This document shows, one piece after another, positions 15,606-24,784 of a stretch of 64,000 nt of DNA (its first letter is position 1; each line of letters begins with the position of its first letter). The notes below the pieces were generated by a model. It did no database searches. It was not told the DNA's origin and saw nothing but the letters and a program-made list of their open reading frames with translations. The stretch comes from Saccharopolyspora shandongensis. GTDB taxonomy: Bacteria; Actinomycetota; Actinomycetes; Mycobacteriales; Pseudonocardiaceae. The translations under genes were made by a program, and so were the position numbers. The DNA lies in NCBI RefSeq assembly GCF_900106995.1, contig NZ_FNOK01000009.1, positions 1 through 64,000 on the forward strand. Reading direction: 5' to 3'.

Positions 15606-15809
15606 TGAACGGATTGTTGACAATGAGTAACCTCGGGATTCGGCCGCACGGCGGTACGAAAGCTCGCAAGATGCCGAACCGCCAGCGCAAACGCACCAAA
15701 GAACGCAAGCCGAGCCGGGCGCCGACCGGCCCGGCGCGGCGTTTCCGCTGCGCCGATCCGGCGAACTTCCCCTCACCGCCCGGAGTTGGACGGCCGTCCA
15801 CAATGTCCT

Positions 15810-15828
15810 TGTTTCGCATGGCGAAACA
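15810..15828. promoter_or_regulatory. Inverted repeat upstream of the FhuF-like gene
   Basis: TGTTTCGC-ATG-GCGAAACA is a perfect 8-bp inverted repeat 53 bases before the ATG of the iron reductase gene, with a possible -10 box TACCCT at 15845-15850. It looks like an operator, but does not resemble a DtxR/IdeR iron box. Confidence 0.45.
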
Positions 15829-15880
15829 GTCCGAAAGGTCCGGGTACCCTGTGATCGTCCCGGACGATCAGGAGCGCACC

Positions 15881-16609
15881 ATGACCACCGAGCCCTGCTC
15901 CCCGGCCGTGCTGCTCGGACGGCTGCGGGAGTGCGACCGACTGCTCCCGAGGCCGGGCACGATCCGCTCCCCCACCCTGCCGACGGTGCCCTGGGCGGAG
16001 TTCTGCGACCCGGCCGGGCCGTGGCTGGCGCGCTGCGTCGAGGAATGGCAGGAACGCGGCGAATTCCGGCACCGCAGGGCGGGAATCGTGCTGGTGGCGT
16101 TCCGCTTCGGCTGGCTCGCCTGCTGCGCCACGGTGCCGGAGTACCACCTCGGGGCGCCGCTGCCCGCGCTGGACGATCTGCGCGTCGCGATCACGACCGA
16201 AGGCCGCCTCTCCGGACTCCGCCCGACCGGCGAACTCGACGAGAGCAGCCCTCAGCTGTGGTGGGATCAGCTCCGCCGTGCGTTCGAGCCGCTGGCCGAG
16301 GGGCTGCACGCGCTCGGCGGCCCGGCCCCGGAAAGCCCGGAATACTGGGGAAATCCGGTCGGCTCCATCGGCACGGTGCTCTGGCGGCTGCAGCGCTCCG
16401 GCCTCCCCGGCGACGCGATCGCCACGGCCCGCGAGCTCCGCGCGGCCACCGGTCGCGAGCGCCTGCTCGACATCGCCCCGGAACGCGACCCGTGGCCCCG
16501 GCGGACCACCTGCTGCCAGTGGTGGCGGAAGCCGGGCAGCGGCTACTGCGAGGAATGCGTCCTCTGGAACTCCCCCAACCGCAGGCCGAGCAGCGCGGTC
16601 ACCAGGTGA
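15881..16609 (+). CDS. FhuF-like ferric reductase, [2Fe-2S] protein
   Basis: The 242-residue product ends in the [2Fe-2S] pattern of FhuF-type siderophore ferric reductases: a Cys-Cys pair at residues 211-212, then Cys223 and Cys226 (CC-x10-C-x2-C, in TCCQWWRKPGSGYCEEC). The body contains AGIVLVAFRFGWLACCATVPEY and LRRAFEPLAEGLHALGG, in line with actinobacterial FhuF-like proteins. It would release iron from ferric siderophores in the cytoplasm. ATG 15881 follows AGGAG. The 3' end overlaps the convergent acetate kinase gene by 11 bases. No siderophore genes are adjacent. Confidence 0.8.
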   Translation: MTTEPCSPAVLLGRLRECDRLLPRPGTIRSPTLPTVPWAEFCDPAGPWLARCVEEWQERGEFRHRRAGIVLVAFRFGWLACCATVPEYHLGAPLPALDDLRVAITTEGRLSGLRPTGELDESSPQLWWDQLRRAFEPLAEGLHALGGPAPESPEYWGNPVGSIGTVLWRLQRSGLPGDAIATARELRAATGRERLLDIAPERDPWPRRTTCCQWWRKPGSGYCEECVLWNSPNRRPSSAVTR

Positions 16610-17690
16610 CCGTTGCCGCCGCGCGGGTTTCGCGGGCGATCTCCAGGTCCTCGCGGGCCTGCACCACCACCGTGCGCACCGCTGCGCCGGGCGCCGTGAT
16701 GTCGGCGTCGTCCGACGCCGCCGCGTTCAGCTCCGGATCCGCCGCCGCGCCGGCGAATCCCAGCGCCTCGCAGACCGCCGCCCGCACCGGCGGCTGGTGC
16801 TCCCCGATGCCGCCGGTGAACACCAGCAGGTCCAGCCCGCCGAGCACCGCGACCATCGCCCCGGCGAACCGGACCAGGCTGTGCCGGTACACGTCGAAGG
16901 CCACCGCCGCGTCCGCGTCGCCGCGCTCGCGGGCCGCCAGCACGTCGCGCAGGTCGCCGGAGCCGCCGGCCAGGCCGGCCAACCCGGAACGCGTCGCCAG
17001 CACTTCGAACAACTCTTGTGGCGCAACGCTTTTCGTGGTCATCAGCCAGCCGAGCAGCCCCGGATCGACCGTGCCGCTGCGGGTGTTCATGACCAGCCCC
17101 TCTTCCGGGGTGAAGCCCATCGTCGTGTCCACGCACCGCCCGTCGCGCACCGCCGCCATCGAGGCCCCGGCGCCGAGGTGGCAGCACAGCACCCGCCCCT
17201 CCCGCGGCGGCAGTCCCGCCACCTCCGCGCCGCGAACCACGGCGTAGGAGTGCGACAGGCCGTGAAAACCGTAGCGGCGCAACGACCACTGCCGATTCCA
17301 CTCCCGGGGCAGCGCATAAGTGGCCGCCGCCACCGGAAGTCCGGCGTGGAACGCGGTGTCCACGCACGCCACCGACGGCGTGCCCGGCGCGGCGGTCAGG
17401 GCGGCGCGCAGCCCGGCGATCGCGCGCGGCTGGTGCAGCGGGGCGAGCTCGGTCAGCGAATCCAGGTAGGCCAGCACCTCGTCGTCGACCACGGTCGCCG
17501 CGACGATCCGGGTGCCGCCGTGCACCACGCGGTGCCCGACGGCGTCCGCGCCGTGCTCGTCCAGGAACCGGCGGATCGGCTCCGCCCCGCCCTCCCAGCG
17601 TTCCAGGGTCTCCTCGGCGACCGCCTCGTCGCCGTCCAGCAGACCGAGCTTCAGGCTGCTGGAGCCCGCGTTCACGGTCAGCACCCTCAT
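16599..17690 (-). CDS. ackA: Acetate/propionate kinase
   Basis: The 363-residue product starts [18 protein letters not shown], the acetate kinase phosphate motif, and keeps GHRVVHGG (about residues 52-59), [22 protein letters not shown] (about residues 138-148), [15 protein letters not shown] and [10 protein letters not shown] near the C-terminus. It converts acetyl phosphate and ADP to acetate and ATP. At 363 residues it is about 30 shorter than typical AckA, mainly by trimmed loops; the active-site motifs are all present. Its ATG overlaps the phosphoketolase stop as ATGA, so acetyl phosphate made by that enzyme is its obvious substrate. Confidence 0.9.
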   Translation of the reverse strand: MRVLTVNAGSSSLKLGLLDGDEAVAEETLERWEGGAEPIRRFLDEHGADAVGHRVVHGGTRIVAATVVDDEVLAYLDSLTELAPLHQPRAIAGLRAALTAAPGTPSVACVDTAFHAGLPVAAATYALPREWNRQWSLRRYGFHGLSHSYAVVRGAEVAGLPPREGRVLCCHLGAGASMAAVRDGRCVDTTMGFTPEEGLVMNTRSGTVDPGLLGWLMTTKSVAPQELFEVLATRSGLAGLAGGSGDLRDVLAARERGDADAAVAFDVYRHSLVRFAGAMVAVLGGLDLLVFTGGIGEHQPPVRAAVCEALGFAGAAADPELNAAASDDADITAPGAAVRTVVVQAREDLEIARETRAAATVTW

Positions 17691-20104
17691 CGCGCCGACC
17701 AGGCCCAGTCCCGGATTTCCGGCATGTCCTCGCCGTGCGTCGACACGTAGTTGCGGTGCTCGATCAGCTTGGCCTGCAACGCTTCTCGCGCATAGGCCGC
17801 GCTCGGGCCCAGCCGCGGCACCCGGTCGATCACGTCGATGGCGAGGTTGAACCGGTCGATCTGGTTCAGCACGCACATGTCGAAGGGCGTGGTCGTGGTG
17901 CCCTCCTCCTTGTAGCCGCGGGCGTGGATGTTGTCGTGGTTGTGCCGGCGGTAGGTCAGCCGGTGGATCAGCCAGGGATAGCCGTGGAAGTTGAAGATCA
18001 CCGGCCGGTCGCGGGTGAACAGGCTGTCGAAATCGGCGTCGGACAACCCGTGCGGGTGCTCGCGCTCGTCCTGCAGCCGCATCAGGTCCACCACGTTGAT
18101 CACCCGGATGCGCAGGTCCGGGAAGTGCTGGCGGAGCAGGTCGACGGCGGCCAGCGTCTCCATCGTCGGAACGTCCCCGGCGCACGCCATCACCACGTCC
18201 GGCTCGCCGTCCTGGTCGCTGCTGGCCCAGTCCCAGATCCCGATCCCCCTGGTGCAGTGCACGATCGCCGCGTCCATGTCCAGGTACTGCGGCGCGGGCT
18301 GCTTGCCCGCGACCACCACGTTGATGTAGTTCCGGCTGCGCAGGCAGTGATCGGTCACCGACAGCAGCGTGTTCGCGTCCGGCGGCAGGTAGACCCGCAC
18401 CACCTCGGCCTTCTTGTTCATCACGTGGTCGATGAAACCCGGGTCCTGGTGGGAGAAGCCGTTGTGGTCCTGCCGCCAGACGTGCGAGGTCAGCAGGTAG
18501 TTCAGCGATGCGATCGGCGCGCGCCAGGCGAGCCCGCGGGTGACCTTCAGCCACTTGGCGTGCTGGTTGACCATCGAGTCCACGATGTGCGCGAAGGCCT
18601 CGTAGCAGGAGAAGAACCCGTGCCTGCCGGTGAGCAGGTAGCCCTCCAGCCAGCCCTGGCAGGTGTGCTCGGAGAGGATCTCCATCACCCGGCCGTCGGG
18701 GGCCAGCGCGTCGTCGCCCGGTTCGGTCTCCGCCTCCCAGGCGCGCGACGTGGCGTCCAGGATCGCGTTGAGGCGGTTGGAGTTGTTCTCGTCGGGCGAG
18801 AAGACCCGGAAGTTGCGCTCGCCCTCGTTGAGGCGCATCACGTCGCGCAGGAAGCCGCCCAGCACCCGGGTGGCCTCGCCGGTGGTGGCGCCGGGCTCGT
18901 CGACCCGCACCGCGTAGTCGCGGAAGTCGGGCATCCGCAGCGCGCGCAACAGGATTCCGCCGTTGGCGTGCGGGTTGTCGCTCATCCGCCGGGTGCCCAC
19001 CGGATTGTGGTCCCTGATCCGCTGCACCGGTGCTCCGCTCGCCTCGAACAGCGCGGCGGGTTCGTAGCTGCGCAGCCAGGATTCGAGCTGGCGCAGGTGG
19101 TCCTCGTCGTGGCGCGGGTCGCTGATCGGCACCTGGTGCGACCGCCAGGTGCCCTCCACCCGTTGTCCGTCCACAGTGGCTGGACCGGTCCAGCCCTTCG
19201 GGGTGCGCAGCACGATCATCGGCCAACGGGGCCGCTGCACCCGGCCGTCCCGGCGGACCCGGCGCTGGATCGCGGTGATCTCGTCCAGGCACCGGTCCAG
19301 CGTCGCGGCGAACAGGTGGTGCATCGGCTCCGGCACCGAGCCGGACACCAGGTACGGCTCGTAGCCGAAGCCGCGCAGCATGCTGAACAGCTCCTCGACC
19401 GGGATGCGCGCGGGCACCGTCGGATTGGCGATCTTGTAGCCGTTGAGGTGCAGGATCGGCAGCACCGCGCCGTCGGTCACCGGGTCCAGGAACTTGTTGG
19501 AGTGCCAGCCGGCGGCCAGCGGCCCGGTCTCGGCCTCGCCGTCACCGATCACGCACGCCACGATCAGGTCGGGGTTGTCGAAGGCGGCGCCGAAGGCGTG
19601 CGAGAGCGAGTACCCGAGCTCGCCGCCCTCGTGGATCGAGCCGGGCGTCTCCGGCGCGACGTGGCTGGGAATGCCGCCGGGGAAGGAGAACTGGGTGACC
19701 AGGCGGCGCAGGCCGTCGTAGTCCTGCGCGACGTCCGGGTAGATCTCGCTGTAGGTGCCCTCCAGCCACGCGGCCGCGACCAGGCCCGGCCCGCCGTGCC
19801 CCGGCCCGATCACGTACATCATGTCCAGGTCGCGGGCCCGGATCGCCCGGTTGAGGTGGGAGTAGACGAAGTTCAGGCCCGGCGTGGTGCCCCAGTGCCC
19901 GAGCAACCGCGGTTTGACGTGCTCGGGGCGCAGCGGCTCCCGCAGGAGGGGGTTGTCCATCAGGTAGATCTGCCCGACGGACAGGTAGTTCGCCGCCCGC
20001 CACCAGAGCTGCAGGCCGTCGAGTTCCGCGGCGTCCAGGTGTTCGGACACGGCGGGCGTGGTGGTCCAGGTGGCCCCGGTCGCGGTGCTGGTCTCGCTGC
20101 TCAT
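17687..20104 (-). CDS. xfp: Xylulose-5-phosphate/fructose-6-phosphate phosphoketolase
   Basis: The 805-residue product is a full-length thiamine-diphosphate phosphoketolase. Landmarks in order are [18 protein letters not shown] (about residues 70-87), [21 protein letters not shown] (broken; about residues 100-119), the ThDP/metal loop [34 protein letters not shown] (about residues 440-453), HRDL-free C-terminal domain with DLMRLQ and [19 protein letters not shown]. It cleaves xylulose 5-phosphate or fructose 6-phosphate with phosphate to acetyl phosphate and an aldose phosphate. With the coupled acetate kinase it forms a phosphoketolase shunt that yields ATP without pyruvate. Confidence 0.95.
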   Translation of the reverse strand: MSSETSTATGATWTTTPAVSEHLDAAELDGLQLWWRAANYLSVGQIYLMDNPLLREPLRPEHVKPRLLGHWGTTPGLNFVYSHLNRAIRARDLDMMYVIGPGHGGPGLVAAAWLEGTYSEIYPDVAQDYDGLRRLVTQFSFPGGIPSHVAPETPGSIHEGGELGYSLSHAFGAAFDNPDLIVACVIGDGEAETGPLAAGWHSNKFLDPVTDGAVLPILHLNGYKIANPTVPARIPVEELFSMLRGFGYEPYLVSGSVPEPMHHLFAATLDRCLDEITAIQRRVRRDGRVQRPRWPMIVLRTPKGWTGPATVDGQRVEGTWRSHQVPISDPRHDEDHLRQLESWLRSYEPAALFEASGAPVQRIRDHNPVGTRRMSDNPHANGGILLRALRMPDFRDYAVRVDEPGATTGEATRVLGGFLRDVMRLNEGERNFRVFSPDENNSNRLNAILDATSRAWEAETEPGDDALAPDGRVMEILSEHTCQGWLEGYLLTGRHGFFSCYEAFAHIVDSMVNQHAKWLKVTRGLAWRAPIASLNYLLTSHVWRQDHNGFSHQDPGFIDHVMNKKAEVVRVYLPPDANTLLSVTDHCLRSRNYINVVVAGKQPAPQYLDMDAAIVHCTRGIGIWDWASSDQDGEPDVVMACAGDVPTMETLAAVDLLRQHFPDLRIRVINVVDLMRLQDEREHPHGLSDADFDSLFTRDRPVIFNFHGYPWLIHRLTYRRHNHDNIHARGYKEEGTTTTPFDMCVLNQIDRFNLAIDVIDRVPRLGPSAAYAREALQAKLIEHRNYVSTHGEDMPEIRDWAWSAR

Positions 20105-20272
20105 CCCGGCTCCTCAAGCTCGACACCCGCCAACCAGCGTGGGCGGCACCGGCCGGTTCGCAACTCGACGGGCCAGGACCAGCACGAATCCGGGTGCCTG
20201 CGGAAAACCGCAGTCGACGAGTGCTGTGCACCGCATTCCCCGGCGCGCCGCGGCGCCATAGCTTTGCGCATC

Positions 20273-22570
20273 GTGACCGGAAAGTTGATCAACAAGCGTT
20301 TCCCGCCCGCGGCCGGGGTCGCGAGCGCGCTCGCCGTGTTGGTGGTGCTCGCGTTGTCCGTACTGGGCAATGCGAGCACCCAGCAGCCTGCCCCGGCCTC
20401 GGCACCTGCCGGCGAGTTCAGCGCCGAGCGCGCCGTTTCCGAGCTCGGCAGATTCGCCACCGAAGCCCGCCCGATGGGCAGCCCGGCGAGCGACCGGGCC
20501 AAGGAACACCTCGTCGAGCGGCTGCGCGCGGAAGGACTGCAGGTGCAGGTCCAGCACTCGGTGGGCGCGCGCTCGGCCACCGGGCTGGCGACGTTCGGCA
20601 GGGTGGACAACGTGGTGGCGACGCTGCCCGGCAGCGCATCCACGGGATCGGTCCTACTCGCCGCCCACTACGACTCGGCGGCCGTCGGCCCCGGGGCGTC
20701 GGACGACGGTTCCTCTGTCGCGGCGATGCTGGAGACCGTCCGGGCGCTGCGGGCCGGCGGGCCGCTGCGCAACGACCTCGTGCTGGTGATCACCGACGGC
20801 GAGGAGGACGGCTTGCTCGGCGCGAACGCGTTCGTCCGGGAGCACCCGCTCGCCCTTCGCGGCGGAGTGGTCCTCAACTGGGAAGCACGAGGCGTCGACG
20901 GCCCGTCGCTGATGTTCGAGACCTCGGAGGACAACGCGCGTCTGGTCGAAACGTTCACCACCGCGGTCGCGCACCCGCGAGGCGACTCCTCGATGGTCGC
21001 GATGTATCGGATGCTGCCGAACAACACCGATTTCACCGCCTTCACCCAGGCCGGTTTCACCGGCCTCAACTCGGCGTACATCGAGGGCTCGTCGCGCTAC
21101 CACACCGCGGGCGACTCGATCGCGAACCTGGCGCCGGGCAGCCTCCAGCACCAGGGCGAGAACATGCTCGCCCTGGCCCGCGCCTTCGGCGGCGCCGATC
21201 TCGCTGGGCTGCGTTCGGACCACGACCTGATCTACTTCCGCGCGCTCGGCATGACGATCACCTACCCCGACACGCTGGTCTGGCCGCTAGCCGGGCTCGC
21301 CGCGTTGTTGCTGGCGGGCGCCGTGGCGCTGGCGCGGTACCGGCGGCTGGTCTCGCTGCCGAAGGTGCTGGTGAGCGCGCTGTCCGCGCTGCTCCCGATC
21401 GGCGCTTCGGTCGTGCTCGCGCAGGCGATGTGGTCGCTGATGGTGGCGATGCGCCCCGGCTACGACCTGATGGGCGGTCTGGTGCACCGCCCGCTGATCT
21501 TCCAGGTCGCCATCGTCGCGCTCACCGGATTCGCGCTGCTCTGCTGGTACCTGCCGCTGCGCAACCGGCTCGGCCAGGCGGCACTCGCGCTCGGCGGCCT
21601 GGCCTGGCCGACAGCCTTGGGCATCGCGTGCGCAGCGCTCGCGCCGGGGGCGTCGTTCGTGTTCACCGTTCCGGCGCTGGCGGGAGCTCTCGGCGCGCTC
21701 ATCGCGATGATGTTCCCGAGGTGGGCTCTCGTTCCGGTCTCCGCCGGTGCCTTGGTGCCCGCGATGGTGCTGCCTGCCGTCACGCGCAACGTCTTCCACG
21801 GCGTGGGCTTGGCCCTCGGCGGTGCCGGTGCGCTGCTGGTCGTTCTGTTCGGACTGGTGCTGCTGCCGATCGGCGAGCTGGCCTTCCCCGACCGCGCACT
21901 ACGCCGTCGAAGCGTCGCAGTCATCCTGCTGTCGGCATTCGCAGTCGCCTGCGCCTTGATGGGTGGCGGTCTTGCCGCGGACGGATTCGACGCGCAGCAC
22001 CCCCGCCGCTCCCATCTCGCCTACGTGCTGGACGCGGACGCGAACACCGCGAGCTGGGTCAGCGCCGAGGACGAGCCGACCGACTGGACCAAACAGTTCG
22101 TCGGCACCCGCGACACCGACCGGCTCCCGGCCGGATACGCGCGCGGCGACCTGTGGACCGGCCCGGCGCAACCACTCGGCGTCGACGGGCCGCGCGTGAC
22201 CGGATCCCGCGCCGGAGACACCGTGACCCTGCACGTGTCCTCCGGCCGCGGTGCGGCGGACCTGGTGCTGCGCGTGGACCGGCCGATCACCGACGTCACG
22301 GCTCGTGCCCCCGGCAGCGCCCCTGTGTCGGTCCAGGTGTCCGGGACTCGCGCCGGAACGTGGCCCGGTGAGATCCGCTTCCGCGACCTGCCACCGGAAG
22401 GCGCGGACATCACCTTCCGCGCTCGCGGGAACGAGGTCCAGGTGACGGCGATCGACGAAACCCACGGCCTCGCCACGGCCCCCGGCTTCCGCCCGAGGCC
22501 ACCGGACGTCGAGGCGGGCACCCGCGAAGACGGCGACCGCATCGCGGTCACCCGCACCTACCGATTCTGA
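20273..22570 (+). CDS. M28-family metallopeptidase with polytopic membrane domain
   Basis: The 765-residue product has a signal-anchor (about residues 15-33), then an M28 zinc aminopeptidase domain: LLAAHYDSAAVGPGASDDGS (His and Asp ligands, about residues 125-144), ITDGEEDGLLGANAF (catalytic Glu pair), and SSRYHTAGDS (His ligand). After about residue 325 follow eight or more membrane helices to about residue 565, and a beta-rich periplasmic C-terminus. This is the architecture of Fxna-like M28 peptidases. GTG 20273 (VTGKLINKR) is the likely start; TTG 20264 is an alternative. It is divergent from the phosphoketolase, which starts 168 bases away. Peptide substrate unknown. Confidence 0.85.
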   Translation: MTGKLINKRFPPAAGVASALAVLVVLALSVLGNASTQQPAPASAPAGEFSAERAVSELGRFATEARPMGSPASDRAKEHLVERLRAEGLQVQVQHSVGARSATGLATFGRVDNVVATLPGSASTGSVLLAAHYDSAAVGPGASDDGSSVAAMLETVRALRAGGPLRNDLVLVITDGEEDGLLGANAFVREHPLALRGGVVLNWEARGVDGPSLMFETSEDNARLVETFTTAVAHPRGDSSMVAMYRMLPNNTDFTAFTQAGFTGLNSAYIEGSSRYHTAGDSIANLAPGSLQHQGENMLALARAFGGADLAGLRSDHDLIYFRALGMTITYPDTLVWPLAGLAALLLAGAVALARYRRLVSLPKVLVSALSALLPIGASVVLAQAMWSLMVAMRPGYDLMGGLVHRPLIFQVAIVALTGFALLCWYLPLRNRLGQAALALGGLAWPTALGIACAALAPGASFVFTVPALAGALGALIAMMFPRWALVPVSAGALVPAMVLPAVTRNVFHGVGLALGGAGALLVVLFGLVLLPIGELAFPDRALRRRSVAVILLSAFAVACALMGGGLAADGFDAQHPRRSHLAYVLDADANTASWVSAEDEPTDWTKQFVGTRDTDRLPAGYARGDLWTGPAQPLGVDGPRVTGSRAGDTVTLHVSSGRGAADLVLRVDRPITDVTARAPGSAPVSVQVSGTRAGTWPGEIRFRDLPPEGADITFRARGNEVQVTAIDETHGLATAPGFRPRPPDVEAGTREDGDRIAVTRTYRF

Positions 22571-22602
22571 CCAAAGTGGACGATCATTTCGCCTGGTGAC
22601 CA

Positions 22603-22648
22603 CCCGTGCGTACTTTGTGCTGCCATGGCGGCACAAAGTACGCACGGG
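22603..22648. terminator. Long near-perfect intergenic hairpin
   Basis: Arms 22603-22624 and 22627-22648 (CCCGTGCGTACTTTGTGC... and its complement) pair with one mismatch over 22 bp, between convergent genes. It probably acts as a bidirectional terminator. Its left arm resembles an orphan arm at about 5646-5670. Confidence 0.7.
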
Positions 22649-22667
22649 CCCTGAGCGGCGAAAACCG

Positions 22668-23717
22668 TTACAGCAGGCGGTCGACGGTGATCTCGGCGGC
22701 GGAGCGGCTGGCCGCCGCGATGATGTCCAGCGCGGCCACCGCGTCGGCCGGGTCCACCGGCGGCGGCGCGCCGTCGCGCAGCGCCGCGACGACTCCGTCG
22801 TAGAACGCCGGGTAATCGCCCGCTTCGCTGGGCACTCGACGGACCTCGTCGCCGACGCCGAGAACGCCCCACATCTGCTCGGGTTCCCGGCCCCAGGTGT
22901 CGTCGACGGGCAGCCGGCCGGCGCGCAGCTCGGCTTCCTGCGGGTCCAGGCCGTACTTGGTGAAGGTGGCGGCGTCTCCGAGCACCCGGAAGCGCGGGCC
23001 CTGCTGCGCCGCGACCTTGCTCATCCACAGGTGCGAGCGCACTCCGTTGGCGTGGGTCAGCGCGAGGAACGAATCGTCGTCCGCCCGCACGCCGTCGCGC
23101 CGGCAGTCGATCTCGGCGTAGACCGCCGCGACCGGGCCGAACAGCTGGAGGGCCTGATCGATCAGGTGGCTGCCCAGGTCGTAGAGGACGCCCGCGACGT
23201 CCTCCGCCCCGCCGGAGTCGCGCCAGGTCGGCTTCGGCGTCGGCGACCACCGCTCGAACCGCGACTCGAAGCGGTGCACCCGGCCCAGCTCGCCGTCGTC
23301 GAGCAACCTGCGCACGGTGCGCATGTCGTTGTCCCAGCGGCGGTTCTGGAAGACCGTCAGCAGCTGCCCCTTCGCCGCGGCGTGCTCGATCAGCTGCCGC
23401 CCCTCGACCGAGGTCGGCGTGAACGGCTTGTCCACCACCACGGGCAGCCCGGCGTCCAGCGCTGCGGTGGCCAGCTCGACGTGGGTGCGGTTGGGGCTGG
23501 CGATCACCACAAGGTCCGGCTCGCGCGCCAGCAGCGCGTCCATGTCGTCGACCACCGCCGCGTCGGCGTGCTCGGCGCGCACTTGCTGCTGCCGCTGCGG
23601 GTTGGCGGTGACGACCGCGTCCAGCCGCAGCGACGGGTGGGCGGCGATCAGCGGCGCGTGGAAGATCGCGCCGCCGACGCCATATCCGACAAGTCCGACT
23701 CGCAGTGCAGAACCCAT
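22668..23717 (-). CDS. Gfo/Idh/MocA-family oxidoreductase
   Basis: The 349-residue product has an N-terminal Rossmann fold (LRVGLVGYGVGGAIFHAPLI, about residues 5-24), VIASPNRTHVELATAALDAG, and the family catalytic Lys in PVVVDKPFT (about residues 93-101), followed by a C-terminal GFO_IDH_MocA domain. Members are NAD(P)-dependent sugar, inositol or biliverdin-type reductases; the start GYGxxGxxFHxP resembles YdgJ/scyllo-inositol-type dehydrogenases. The ATG at 23717 is the one at which homology begins. The upstream 334 bases hold repeat copy B and the gene is alone. Substrate not assignable. Confidence 0.85.
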   Translation of the reverse strand: MGSALRVGLVGYGVGGAIFHAPLIAAHPSLRLDAVVTANPQRQQQVRAEHADAAVVDDMDALLAREPDLVVIASPNRTHVELATAALDAGLPVVVDKPFTPTSVEGRQLIEHAAAKGQLLTVFQNRRWDNDMRTVRRLLDDGELGRVHRFESRFERWSPTPKPTWRDSGGAEDVAGVLYDLGSHLIDQALQLFGPVAAVYAEIDCRRDGVRADDDSFLALTHANGVRSHLWMSKVAAQQGPRFRVLGDAATFTKYGLDPQEAELRAGRLPVDDTWGREPEQMWGVLGVGDEVRRVPSEAGDYPAFYDGVVAALRDGAPPPVDPADAVAALDIIAAASRSAAEITVDRLL

Positions 23718-23764
23718 GGTCCCATTAGACCGCCGCCGGGCCCACTCCCGCCCCGGCGGGGCCG

Positions 23765-24040
23765 CAATTTCAATGAGCCTTTTCATCCTGGTCGGCCCGC
23801 AGCCGCGGGTCGCAAAGCTGCACGTCGATGGGGCGCCGCATACGCCGCAGAACCCACCTACGACACCTGCACCGCCGCGGGTTCACGGTGCCCACCCCTT
23901 CGGGGTTCCCTCGGCGAGGACAGCCCTGACGCCATGTATTTGGACATACATAAGTCAGGGCACCCACAGACCAGGGAGCCTCTGAGGTTCCGCCACCCGC
24001 ACCGCTACGCAAATCGTGACCGCAGTTTCAATTGAAACTG
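23765..24040 (+). repeat. Dispersed structured element, full copy B
   Basis: About 276 bp between two minus-strand genes. Left end CAATTTCAATGAG (23765-23777), right end CAGTTTCAATTGAAACTG (24023-24040). It has the best central hairpin: GCCCTGAC...GTCAGGGC arms enclosing ATGTAT/ATACAT (about 23926-23964), a CCCGC/GCGGG stem at about 23798-23811, and an ACCCC-TTCG-GGGGT tetraloop hairpin at about 23895-23909. No convincing open frame. It accounts for nearly all of the gap 23718-24051. Confidence 0.8.
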
Positions 24041-24051
24041 TGGCACCGGGG

Positions 24052-24747
24052 TCAGGCCGAGGCCTGGCGCGGGCGCACCTCGGCCTGGCCGGGGCAGACC
24101 AGGCCGGTCTCGTAGGCCGTGATCACCAGCTGGGTGCGCGAGCTGAGGTGCAGCTTCTGCATCACGTGGTAGAGGTGCGACTTGACCGTCAGCTCCGCTA
24201 AACCGAGGTTGCGGGCGATCTCGGCGTTCGACCCGCCGCGCGCGACCTCCAGCAGCACGTCCAACTCCCGCTCCGTCAGCACGCTCAGCTCGCTGCGTGC
24301 GTCGCGGACGCCCAGCGCCGCGAAGCGCTGCAGGAGCCGCTTGGTGACCCGCGGCGACAGCAGCGCGTCTCCGGCCGCGACCGTGTGCACGGCCTTGACC
24401 AACTCCTCAGGCGTGGCGTCCTTGAGCAGGAAACCGCTGGCGCCGGCGCGCAGCGCGGCGTAGACGTACTCGTCGAGATCGTGCACCGTGAGCATGATCA
24501 CCGAGGTCTCACCGCCGGTCTCCGCGATGATGTCGGCGGCCGCCGCGATGCCGTCCTTGCCGGGCATCCGCACGTCCATGAGCACCACGTCGGGCCGTCG
24601 GCGGCGCACCGCCGCCAGCGCCGCATCGCCGTCGGCGGCCTCGGCCAGGACCCGCAGGCCCGGCTCGTTGGACAACAGGGCAACCAGTCCCGCGCGGATC
24701 ATCGCTTGGTCATCGGCTACCAGGACAGTCGTGTCCGCAGTTTCCAC
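24052..24747 (-). CDS. NarL/LuxR-type response regulator
   Basis: The 231-residue product has a receiver domain with acidic pair (VADDQAM), phospho-acceptor Asp58 in VVLMDVRMPG and the conserved Lys in FLLKDATPEEL, followed by a LuxR-type helix-turn-helix (LTERELDVLLEVARGGSNAE, then LAELTVKSHLYHVMQKL, about residues 160-205). It is the DNA-binding partner of the histidine kinase encoded 37 bases upstream. Targets are not apparent; neither neighbour is an obvious effector gene. Confidence 0.92.
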   Translation of the reverse strand: METADTTVLVADDQAMIRAGLVALLSNEPGLRVLAEAADGDAALAAVRRRRPDVVLMDVRMPGKDGIAAAADIIAETGGETSVIMLTVHDLDEYVYAALRAGASGFLLKDATPEELVKAVHTVAAGDALLSPRVTKRLLQRFAALGVRDARSELSVLTERELDVLLEVARGGSNAEIARNLGLAELTVKSHLYHVMQKLHLSSRTQLVITAYETGLVCPGQAEVRPRQASA

Positions 24748-24784
24748 GCCGGGCCTCCTCGGTCCGGACGGCCTGAATTCCGAC

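Noticed and set aside
15580..15819. Small minus-strand frames in the ehuB/FhuF gap
   Set aside because: No start signals or family resemblance; the region is better explained as promoter DNA.
17735..20260. Very long plus-strand frame running into the M28 peptidase
   Set aside because: Its first 800 or so codons are the antisense of phosphoketolase; peptidase homology begins only at about 20273.
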